Below, piece by piece: positions 25,839-32,651 of a stretch of DNA of 36,630 nt. The stretch is from Sulfurospirillum sp. UBA12182 (lineage in GTDB: Bacteria > Campylobacterota > Campylobacteria > Campylobacterales > Sulfurospirillaceae), in the NCBI GenBank assembly GCA_002742765.1, contig DLUF01000114.1, positions 1 to 36,630 of the forward strand. The letters are read 5' to 3'. Numbering within the stretch: the stretch's first letter is position 1; each line of letters opens with the position of its first letter. The notes beneath the pieces were generated by a model. That model was not told where the DNA came from. It worked only from the letters and a program-made list of their open reading frames with translations, and searched no databases. The translations under genes and the position numbers were made by a program.

Positions 25839-26173
25839 TCTATACTCCTAAAACTCTTTTTTTTGTGCAATTATGCCATAAAAGTAAAATAAGCAAAATG
25901 TTTATTTTCGTAACTTTTTAGGAAAGTACGGAAGTTAAAATTTTGCTTAATATAGTTATTTTTTATTTTTAAAATTATATTTGTTTAAAAAAGTTACTCG
26001 ATAGAGATATTAAAGAGAAAATATGTAACTTTTTTACTCATTTAAAATATTTTTTTTCTCTTTTAGAAACTTTTTTTTTATTTGCTACTATAATGCTACT
26101 TTGAACTCCTATGATTAAACTTGAAAATAGATGTTGGTTACTATCAACATAAAATTACCTATAAGGAGTCCCA
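25839..26173 (+). promoter_or_regulatory. Long upstream region of the symporter operon
   Basis: 335 bases without a gene. TATAAT at 26089-26094 is a strong -10, with transcription probably starting near 26101. Upstream lies the inverted pair AAAAAAGTTAC (25987-25997) and GTAACTTTTTT (26025-26035), and a further GTAACTTTTT at 25910-25919. In the leader, 26131-26150 can form an 8-pair hairpin (ATGTTGGT...ATCAACAT) 11 bases before the AAGGAG ribosome site. The length and repeats suggest a regulated promoter. Confidence 0.55.
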
Positions 26174-26428
26174 ATGAACAATGAGATTGCTCAAGCTTAT
26201 TAGAAAGAGAACATTTCTACAATTCTAAAATTGTTGATTGTTTGGTTTGTCGTTTCATATGGTTGTGGCATCATCTTCTTAGATGAACTCAACGCGATAG
26301 AGTTTGGAGGATTTAAACTCGGTTTTTGGTTTGCTCAACAGGGCTCAATATATGTATTCGTTGCTCTTATTTTCGTCTATGCAAAGATGATGGAGAGAAT
26401 CGAAGAAAAATATGACGTACACGAATAA
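26174..26428 (+). pseudogene. DUF4212 sodium/solute symporter small subunit, interrupted by amber codon
   Basis: The frame begins MNNEIAQAY behind AAGGAG (6 bases spacing), then meets TAG at 26201-26203 and continues in the same frame as KENISTILK... to KYDVHE. The family (DUF4212, TIGR03647, partner of VC_2705-type symporters) normally has Trp here in AYWKEN, so TGG has become TAG. After the stop, two transmembrane helices (IVWFVVSYGCGIIFL; FVALIFVYAKMM) and LGFWFAQQGSIYVF are intact. Without suppression the subunit would be nine residues long; re-start at TTG 26231 would lack the N-terminal part. Either a true nonsense mutation or a sequencing error. The large subunit follows after 14 bases. 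Confidence 0.8.
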
Positions 26429-26442
26429 ATAAGGGGTATCGT

Positions 26443-28335
26443 ATGGAATTACAAACATTAATTTATCTTTTTGTTGGTCTATCATTTGCCCTTTATATAG
26501 GGATTGCCATCTGGTCAAGAGCTGGTTCAACAAAAGAGTTTTACGTTGCTGGTGGTGGTGTTCACCCAGTATTAAATGGTATGGCAACAGGTGCAGACTG
26601 GATGAGTGCTGCTTCTTTTATCTCACTTGCAGGTATCGTATCTTTCTTGGGAAATGATGGTGGTGCTTACTTGATGGGATGGACTGGCGGTTATGTTTTA
26701 CTTGCTATGCTTTTAGCACCTTATTTGAGAAAGTTTGGTAAATTTACTGTTCCTGATTTCGTAGGTGATAGATACTATTCAGATATTGCTCGTACAGTTG
26801 CCGTAATATGTGTTATCTTCATCTCTTTTACTTACGTTGCTGGACAAATGAGAGGTGTTGGAATCGTTTTTTCAAGATTTTTACAAGTTGATATCAATAC
26901 AGGTGTTATCATCGGTATGGCTATCGTTTTTGTTTATGCGGTTCTTGGAGGAATGAAAGGTATCACCTATACACAAGTTGCTCAATATGTAGTTATGATT
27001 TTTGCTTTTACTATTCCAGCAATTTTCTTGTCACTACAAGTAACAGATACATTTTTACCACAAATTGGGCTTGGTTCAAGTATAGCATTTCAATTTGATG
27101 ATGGTGTAAGAATGATTGAAAAAGGAACATATCTTTTACATGCCCTAGACCAATCTATACAAGATTTAGGATTTAGTGCTTATACAGCAAGTGCAACTGG
27201 TTCTTTTAACGTTTTCATGCTTACAACAGCATTAATGCTTGGAACAGCTGGTTTACCACATGTTATCGTTAGATTTTTTACAACTCCAACAGTTAAAGGT
27301 GCTCGTATCTCAGCTGGTTGGGCTTTAGTTTTTATCGCTATTATGTATACTTCGATTCCAGCAGTTGCAGGATTTGCTCGTATCAATATGATAAAAAATT
27401 TACAAAATGTTGAATATGCAAAATTCGTTAATGGAGAAGCTACTCACCTAGATGGAACTATCAACAATGGAACATGGTTTAAAACTTGGGAAAGTTCAGG
27501 ATTACTTGCTTGGAATGATAGAAATGGTGATGGAAAAATCCAATACGCAAATGGTGCTGCTTTTGAAGGAAAACCTAAGTTTACTGGAGAAATAGGCGCT
27601 CATGGAGAAAGATTAACTTCAAATGGTGCTCCTGCTCATAAGCAAAGTGCTGAAGAGATGAGAGCTAGTGGTAAAGTTGTGAATGAGCTTTATGTTGATA
27701 GAGATATCATCGTTTTAGCAAATCCAGAAATCGCGGGTCTTCCAAACTGGGTTATCGCTTTCATCGCGGCTGGTGGTCTTGCAGCGGCACTTTCTACGGC
27801 TGCTGGATTGTTACTTGTTATCTCTACTTCTATCTCTCATGACCTTTTAGGTAATGTTTTGATGAAAGATAAAGAGACAGGCCGTTCAACTTTAAGTGAA
27901 AAAGCTGAACTTATGTGGGCAAGAGTAGCAGCAGTTGTTGCTATCTTAGTTGCAGGTTATTTAGGTATAAACCCTCCTGGTTTCGTTGCTCAGGTTGTGG
28001 CATTTGCTTTTGGTCTTGCAGCTGCTTCTTTCTTCCCTGCGATAATTTTGGGAATTTTTTATAAAAGAATGAACAAAGAAGGTGCGATAGCAGGTATGCT
28101 AGTTGGACTTTTCTTTACTTTTGGCTACATCGTATACTTTGTCTTTATGGGTGGTGATAAAGCTGATTACCTTTGGGGAATTGCTCCAACTGGAATAGGT
28201 ACGATAGGCATGATTTTACACTTTATTGTTGCAATCATCGTTAGCAACATCACACCTCCTCCTCCTGCTCATATCCAAGAGTTGGTGGAAAACATCAGAG
28301 TTCCAAGAGGTGCTGGAGCTGCTTCTAGCCACTAA
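26443..28335 (+). CDS. Sodium:solute symporter, VC_2705 subfamily (ActP-like)
   Basis: A 630-residue inner membrane transporter of the SSS family (TIGR03648). About 13 hydrophobic segments, with FYVAGGGVHPVLNGMATGADWMS-type start (~33-55) and LAAALSTAAGLLLVIS near 455. Related proteins take up acetate, lactate or other short carboxylates with Na+. A long hydrophilic loop (~320-430) holds an EF-hand-like DRNGDGKI at 359-366. AAGGGG ribosome site precedes the ATG. The small DUF4212 subunit lies 14 bases upstream and is broken here. A strong terminator follows; then come the DUF294 and exonuclease genes, a grouping known with VC_2705-type systems. Confidence 0.92.
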   Translation: MELQTLIYLFVGLSFALYIGIAIWSRAGSTKEFYVAGGGVHPVLNGMATGADWMSAASFISLAGIVSFLGNDGGAYLMGWTGGYVLLAMLLAPYLRKFGKFTVPDFVGDRYYSDIARTVAVICVIFISFTYVAGQMRGVGIVFSRFLQVDINTGVIIGMAIVFVYAVLGGMKGITYTQVAQYVVMIFAFTIPAIFLSLQVTDTFLPQIGLGSSIAFQFDDGVRMIEKGTYLLHALDQSIQDLGFSAYTASATGSFNVFMLTTALMLGTAGLPHVIVRFFTTPTVKGARISAGWALVFIAIMYTSIPAVAGFARINMIKNLQNVEYAKFVNGEATHLDGTINNGTWFKTWESSGLLAWNDRNGDGKIQYANGAAFEGKPKFTGEIGAHGERLTSNGAPAHKQSAEEMRASGKVVNELYVDRDIIVLANPEIAGLPNWVIAFIAAGGLAAALSTAAGLLLVISTSISHDLLGNVLMKDKETGRSTLSEKAELMWARVAAVVAILVAGYLGINPPGFVAQVVAFAFGLAAASFFPAIILGIFYKRMNKEGAIAGMLVGLFFTFGYIVYFVFMGGDKADYLWGIAPTGIGTIGMILHFIVAIIVSNITPPPPAHIQELVENIRVPRGAGAASSH

Positions 28336-28341
28336 TTACAC

Positions 28342-28378
28342 AAGCACACTGTTTTTACAGTGTGCTTCCTCTTTTTTT
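28342..28378 (+). terminator. Strong rho-independent terminator after the symporter gene
   Basis: AAGCACACTGT and ACAGTGTGCTT (28342-28352 and 28357-28367) form a perfect 11-pair stem with a TTTT loop, followed by a run of T from 28372. It should end or weaken transcription before the DUF294 gene. Confidence 0.92.
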
Positions 28379-28382
28379 TACT

Positions 28383-28417
28383 CTTTTCTTAAGTTATTTT
28401 AGATAGTTTAAGAAAAG
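28383..28417. repeat. 10-base inverted repeat upstream of the DUF294 gene
   Basis: CTTTTCTTAA at 28383-28392 and TTAAGAAAAG at 28408-28417, perfect, 15 bases apart, between the symporter terminator and the ribosome site of the next gene. There is no T run after it, so an operator is more likely than a second terminator. Confidence 0.5.
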
Positions 28418-28438
28418 ATTATTATACGAGGAATAACG

Positions 28439-30253
28439 ATGAGTCTACAAGATCAAGAAACCTTTTTAAAATCTATCCACCCTTTTGAACTTCTCACTCC
28501 AAAAGAACTTAGAAAAGCTGTTGAATCGATGAATATCGCATACTACAAAAAAGATACTGTTCTTATCTCTCCTAAAATCCCAGCCAAATTTCTCTATCTT
28601 ATTATCAAAGGAGAAGTAGGTGAGTATCATGAAGATGAGTTGGTTAAAGTTTATTCAAAATCAAACACTTTCGATGCAGATTCATTGTTATATGAAAAAA
28701 CAGAAGATACTTTTAGTGTCCTAGAAGAGTTAATCTGCTTTGAAATGTCAAAAGAGGATTTTAAATCGCTCCTTGATTCAAATACAAACTTTAAAAACTA
28801 CTATATCAATGACTTAGCAAATAAAATCCAATCAGCAAAACAAAAAGAGTATGAAACACAACTATCAGGATTTATGATAGCTCGTGTTTGTGATACATAT
28901 TTGCATAAACCTTGTATTGTAGAGGCCTCGACTCCCATCATGGAAGCTCTCAAAAAAATGGAGAGTTTAAAAACAAACTGTATCTTAGTCCAAGACAATG
29001 CCGACTTAGGTATAGTAACTGATAGTATACTGAGAAAACATATCTTATATGAAAATTATGACAAATACGCACCCATAGGCCCTATCGCTTTACATCCTAT
29101 CATTTGTATAGATTATGATGATTTTTTATTTAATGCACTTTTATCTTTTACTAAAAACTCTATCAAGCGTATTGTTGTTAAAAAAGGGGATGAAGTTATC
29201 GGTATTTTAGAGCAACTTGACTTACTAAGTTATTTTGCAAACCATACATATCTAGTCTCTGTCCAAATCAAAAAAGCTTCTTCTATACAAGAGCTTAAAG
29301 ATGCTAGTCATGACTTCATCAATATAATTAAGAAGTTACATGTAAAAGGAACAAAAGTCGAATATATATCAAAATTGGTTAGTGAGTTGAATGAAAAAAT
29401 CTATGAAAAACTTTACGAAATGATTCTTCCTGAAGCATTAAAAAAAGATGCCTGTCTTATCGTTATGGGAAGTGAAGGAAGAAAAGAACAGATGCTAAAA
29501 ACTGACCAAGACAATGCTCTAATCATTAAAAATGGCATTGATACTTCTATTTATACGCCCTATATGGAACAATTTACACAAACTCTTATAGATTTTGGCT
29601 TTCCTAAATGTGAAGGAAATATTATGGTTTCTAACCCTTATTGGATGAAAAATCAAGAAAGCTACAAACAAGAGATAAACAGATGGCTAGAAGCCCCTAG
29701 TGGAGATGACTATATGCATCTAGCTATATTTTTTGATTCTATTAGTGTTGCTGGGGATTCTAACCTGTTAGAAGAGTTAAAGGACATCATTTACACGAGA
29801 GTCAAAGGGAAAAGTGTTTTTATGGCGAATTTTTCAAAAACAGCATTGCTTTTTGAAACTCCTATTGGAATTTTCACAAATCTTATAGCAACAAATAACA
29901 AAATAGATGTTAAAAAAGGAGGTATTTTCCCTATCGTTCAAGGAATTAGAAGCCTCGCATTAGAAAATGGTATAGCAGAAACAACAACTGTTGGAAGAAT
30001 ACGTGAGTTAAAAAAAATCAATATTTTTGAGCAAGATTTTGCTGGGGCATTGATAGAAGCATTCGATACTCTTTTAAACCTTAGACTAAAAGAGAGGCTA
30101 AGAACATTACAAAGTAGCAAACAAGTACAAAATGAGATAGATATAGGCAATCTAAATCAACTAGAGTTAGAACTTTTAAAAGACAGTCTTAAAATTGTAA
30201 ACAAATTTAAAAGCTTTTTAACACATCATTTTAAACTCAATATGGTACAGTAA
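28439..30253 (+). CDS. cNMP-binding / CBS / DUF294 nucleotidyltransferase-like regulator
   Basis: A 604-residue soluble protein. Domains in order: cyclic-nucleotide-binding-like beta barrel (~15-130, FLYLIIKGEVGEYH), two CBS motifs (~155-270), DUF294 nucleotidyltransferase-like domain with GSEGR at 344-348 and metal ligands Asp356 and Asp358 (TDQDNA), and a DUF294 C-terminal helical domain (~460-600). The layout resembles the GlnD-like proteins that stand beside VC_2705-type symporters. It probably senses a nucleotide and modifies or controls transport, which is inference. AGGA lies 6-7 bases before the ATG. The exonuclease gene follows after one base. Confidence 0.9.
   Translation: MSLQDQETFLKSIHPFELLTPKELRKAVESMNIAYYKKDTVLISPKIPAKFLYLIIKGEVGEYHEDELVKVYSKSNTFDADSLLYEKTEDTFSVLEELICFEMSKEDFKSLLDSNTNFKNYYINDLANKIQSAKQKEYETQLSGFMIARVCDTYLHKPCIVEASTPIMEALKKMESLKTNCILVQDNADLGIVTDSILRKHILYENYDKYAPIGPIALHPIICIDYDDFLFNALLSFTKNSIKRIVVKKGDEVIGILEQLDLLSYFANHTYLVSVQIKKASSIQELKDASHDFINIIKKLHVKGTKVEYISKLVSELNEKIYEKLYEMILPEALKKDACLIVMGSEGRKEQMLKTDQDNALIIKNGIDTSIYTPYMEQFTQTLIDFGFPKCEGNIMVSNPYWMKNQESYKQEINRWLEAPSGDDYMHLAIFFDSISVAGDSNLLEELKDIIYTRVKGKSVFMANFSKTALLFETPIGIFTNLIATNNKIDVKKGGIFPIVQGIRSLALENGIAETTTVGRIRELKKINIFEQDFAGALIEAFDTLLNLRLKERLRTLQSSKQVQNEIDIGNLNQLELELLKDSLKIVNKFKSFLTHHFKLNMVQ
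29336..29345. repeat. TTACATGTAA copy 9
   Basis: Exact copy in the DUF294 gene; read as Leu300-His-Val. Confidence 0.9.
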
Positions 30254-30254
30254 A

Positions 30255-30866
30255 ATGTTTCATTCTTTGGCCAATAGTTTTTACAAGAAAAGACTTAAAG
30301 ATAGACGATTTGAATTCTTATTTGATACACCTTTAGAAGATGAATTTGTGGTTTTTGATACAGAAACAACAGGGTTAAATCCAAAAACTGATGAAATTCT
30401 TTCAATCGGTGCTTTGAAGATAAAAAATAATAAAATCATAACTTCACAAAAGTTTGAAATTTTTTTAAAACCTTCAAAAGACATCAACGAAGAGAGTATT
30501 AAGATACATCAAATAAGAAATATAGATTTACAAAATGGTTTTGAACCTCAAATCGCAATAGAAAATTTTCTTCATTTTATAGGTTCTCGAACACTTGTAG
30601 GGTACTATTTGGAATTTGACGTTGCGATGATAAACAAATACCTTAAGCCGCTACTTGGAATTAAACTACCAAACAGACAAATAGAAGTTTCTGGTATCTA
30701 TCATGATAAAAAAATAAAGCTCATTCCTGATGGAATTATTGATTTGAGATTTGATAGCATTATGAAAGACTTGGGTTTACCTATTTTTGGAAAACATGAT
30801 GCTATCAATGATGCGATTATGACGGCTATGATGTATGTAAAACTAAAAAATATTGTAAAATTATAA
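30255..30866 (+). CDS. DnaQ-like DEDDh 3'-5' exonuclease
   Basis: A 203-residue exonuclease of the DnaQ fold. ExoI motif FDTETTGL has Asp35 and Glu37, ExoII is near Asp122 (LEFDVAM), and ExoIII HDAINDAI has His181 and Asp186, giving a full DEDDh set. Family members trim DNA or RNA 3' ends. This type (PolC/epsilon-like, stand-alone) recurs next to DUF294 proteins and VC_2705 symporters, where its role is unknown. It starts one base after the preceding stop. Confidence 0.9.
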   Translation: MFHSLANSFYKKRLKDRRFEFLFDTPLEDEFVVFDTETTGLNPKTDEILSIGALKIKNNKIITSQKFEIFLKPSKDINEESIKIHQIRNIDLQNGFEPQIAIENFLHFIGSRTLVGYYLEFDVAMINKYLKPLLGIKLPNRQIEVSGIYHDKKIKLIPDGIIDLRFDSIMKDLGLPIFGKHDAINDAIMTAMMYVKLKNIVKL

Positions 30867-30868
30867 AC

Positions 30869-30878
30869 TTACATGTAA
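30869..30878. repeat. TTACATGTAA copy 10
   Basis: Exact copy three bases after the exonuclease stop; its end begins the AAAGGA ribosome site of the cupin gene. Confidence 0.9.
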
Positions 30879-30887
30879 AGGATAAAA

Positions 30888-31238
30888 ATGTATATAAAAA
30901 CAGTAAATGATATAGAAAGCTCACCACTTACAGCAGGCAACGGTGCTAGTATGCAAATGCTTATATCCCCCCAAATTGCCCCTCATTTTGCAATGCGAAA
31001 ATTTACTATTAAGACAGGTGGGTCTATGCCTTATCATACAAACTCCGTTGAACATGAACAGTATGTTTTAAGAGGAAGTGCAAAAGTTATCATAGATGGG
31101 AAAGAAAAGATTGCTAAAGCAGGAGATTGTATATTTATCCCAGCTGGAATCGCTCATTCATATGAAGTAATAGGAGATGAGAACTACGAGTTTTTATGTT
31201 TAGTACCTAACAAAGAAGATACGATTAAGATGGTTTAA
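30888..31238 (+). CDS. Small cupin-domain protein
   Basis: A 116-residue single-cupin protein. Cupin motif 1 reads PYHTNSVEHEQYVLRG (the second His of HxH is Asn) and motif 2 reads AGDCIFIPAGIAHSY, so a metal site with His, Glu and His ligands remains likely. Substrate unknown; many such proteins are small isomerases, dioxygenases or sugar-binding sensors. The ribosome site AAAGGA comes straight out of a TTACATGTAA palindrome (30869-30878). Its stop codon lies in the middle of the terminator hairpin shared with convergent cheR. Confidence 0.88.
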   Translation: MYIKTVNDIESSPLTAGNGASMQMLISPQIAPHFAMRKFTIKTGGSMPYHTNSVEHEQYVLRGSAKVIIDGKEKIAKAGDCIFIPAGIAHSYEVIGDENYEFLCLVPNKEDTIKMV

Positions 31239-31254
31239 AACCATCTTATTTTTT
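31226..31254 (+). terminator. Terminator palindrome holding two convergent stop codons
   Basis: A 23-base perfect palindrome (31226-31248: TAAGATGGTTT, one central A, AAACCATCTTA) is followed by T6 at 31249-31254. The cupin TAA (31236-31238) lies at its centre and the cheR stop (31246-31248) at its right end. T run only on the plus strand. Confidence 0.85.
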
Positions 31255-32082
31255 AGTATAATAACAACTACTTCCAAACCCATGTTTTTGAAGATATTCA
31301 TTTTCTGGTACTATGTCTGCATGTCCTAGATAAATCCTACCACCCTCTTTTAAAAGTTTAGAGAATTTTTGCATAGCTTTTATACGAAAATCTTCATCAA
31401 AATATATAAGCATATTCCTAGAAAAAATAATATCAAATTTTCCAAAAGAGAGAAATTTATCATCAAAAACATTAATTTGAGAAAAATCTACATGTAAAAA
31501 TTTTTCTTTTTTTATCTGATATTTATCACTTACTAATGTAAAGTACTTCTCTTTTAAATTATCACTCAATTTATGTAAAGACCGTGCATTGTAGATACCA
31601 TTTTTTGCTTTTTGAATCGCTTCAGAGTTGATATCTATCCCAATTATATTAAAACGTTTTCTAAAAGTATGGTCTTCTTCAAGCATCATCGAGATAGTGT
31701 AAACTTCTTCACCACTTGCACATGGAGCGCACAAGACATCAACTCCTTCTCTAGTTTTTGCAAACTCTATGGCTTCTTGAAGCTGAATTAACTCTCTATA
31801 AAAATATGTTTCATTAACCGTCAATAAATTAACTAAATCTTGTTTCATCTCTTTGTTATATTGAATTTCATCAAAAAGTTTTCTAAAACTATTGATATTT
31901 TTTTCTTCACAAAAGAGTCTTATTCTTGTTTCTATAATCGCTTTTTTAGGAAAGAGATCAACACCTATTTCCCTTTTGATAAAATGCAGTAAATCACTCA
32001 GCCCATAAGTATTGAAAGGTTCATTTATTACTTCAACTTCTTGATTTTCTATATCAATTTTTTTCTTTTTCCTAAAAAACAC
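31246..32082 (-). CDS. cheR: Chemotaxis protein methyltransferase CheR
   Basis: A 278-residue CheR. The N-terminal helical domain includes NETYFYRE near residue 95; the SAM-binding domain has APCASGEEVYT (~122-132), DINSEAI and FSRNMLIYFDE. It methylates glutamates of MCP receptors using S-adenosylmethionine. The start codon is GTG (32080-32082) inside a TAGTG overlap with the cheB stop. First ~20 residues are a basic extension (FFRKKKKIDIENQEVEV). Third gene of MCP-cheB-cheR. Confidence 0.95.
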   Translation of the reverse strand: MFFRKKKKIDIENQEVEVINEPFNTYGLSDLLHFIKREIGVDLFPKKAIIETRIRLFCEEKNINSFRKLFDEIQYNKEMKQDLVNLLTVNETYFYRELIQLQEAIEFAKTREGVDVLCAPCASGEEVYTISMMLEEDHTFRKRFNIIGIDINSEAIQKAKNGIYNARSLHKLSDNLKEKYFTLVSDKYQIKKEKFLHVDFSQINVFDDKFLSFGKFDIIFSRNMLIYFDEDFRIKAMQKFSKLLKEGGRIYLGHADIVPENEYLQKHGFGSSCYYTKK

Positions 32083-32651
32083 TACTTTTCCTCAAATATT
32101 TTAATTTGCTGTATAATCCCATCTAAATCTAATGCTAAAATATTTGGATTTAGCTCTAAAGCGCGTTTAGGCATTCCAAAGACAATGGCACTCTTTTCAC
32201 TCTCTGCGATACACTTTGCCCCTGCATTTTGTAAGTTTGACATAGCCTGAGCTCCATCATAACCTATACCAGTAAGAAGCACTGCTAAAATATCAAATCT
32301 ATTTACAAGTCCTACTGCTGAATTAAAAAGATGGTCAACACTTGGATTATATTGAGAATCAACTCCATCTACACAATTAACCTCTATACCAAAAGAACTC
32401 CCTAAAAGTTCACAATGTTTTGAGCAAATATATATATTTGATTCACAGACACTATGTCTACTATCTATCATAGAAACTTTCAAAGGTAACTCACTATCAA
32501 ACTGCTTTACAAAACTTTCTATGAAGTTTTTATTCATATGCTGCGCAATGATAATAGGAGTCTTAAACTCCTTTTTAAGGGAATTTAAGATTTTTTTCAA
32601 ATGTCCAGGGCCTCCAGTAGAAGCACCTATCAATATAAGTTTTTGCCTCAT
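32082..32651 (-). CDS. cheB: Chemotaxis methylesterase CheB without receiver domain
   Basis: A 189-residue protein made only of the CheB methylesterase domain: Ser11 in GASTGGPG, His38 in IAQHMN and Asp132 in GIGYDGA form the catalytic triad. It removes methyl groups from MCPs. The receiver domain that normally lets CheA control CheB is absent, as in Campylobacter CheB, so activity must be set otherwise. Its ATG directly follows the MCP stop with no gap. Confidence 0.95.
   Translation of the reverse strand: MRQKLILIGASTGGPGHLKKILNSLKKEFKTPIIIAQHMNKNFIESFVKQFDSELPLKVSMIDSRHSVCESNIYICSKHCELLGSSFGIEVNCVDGVDSQYNPSVDHLFNSAVGLVNRFDILAVLLTGIGYDGAQAMSNLQNAGAKCIAESEKSAIVFGMPKRALELNPNILALDLDGIIQQIKIFEEK

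Noticed and set aside
26231-26428. A 65-codon frame starting with TTG as the true start of the DUF4212 gene
   Set aside because: The in-frame upstream part from ATG 26174 has a strong ribosome site and the family's N-terminal residues on both sides of the TAG, so the gene is better read as interrupted; TTG 26231 has no ribosome site.
28420-28425. TATTAT as -10 of the DUF294 gene
   Set aside because: A start about 7 bases later would leave no room for the GAGGAA ribosome site, so this -10 is unlikely to be used.
29336-29345. TTACATGTAA as a binding site of a classical transcription factor
   Set aside because: More than half the copies are deep inside genes and in unrelated operons; a regulator site would concentrate in promoters.
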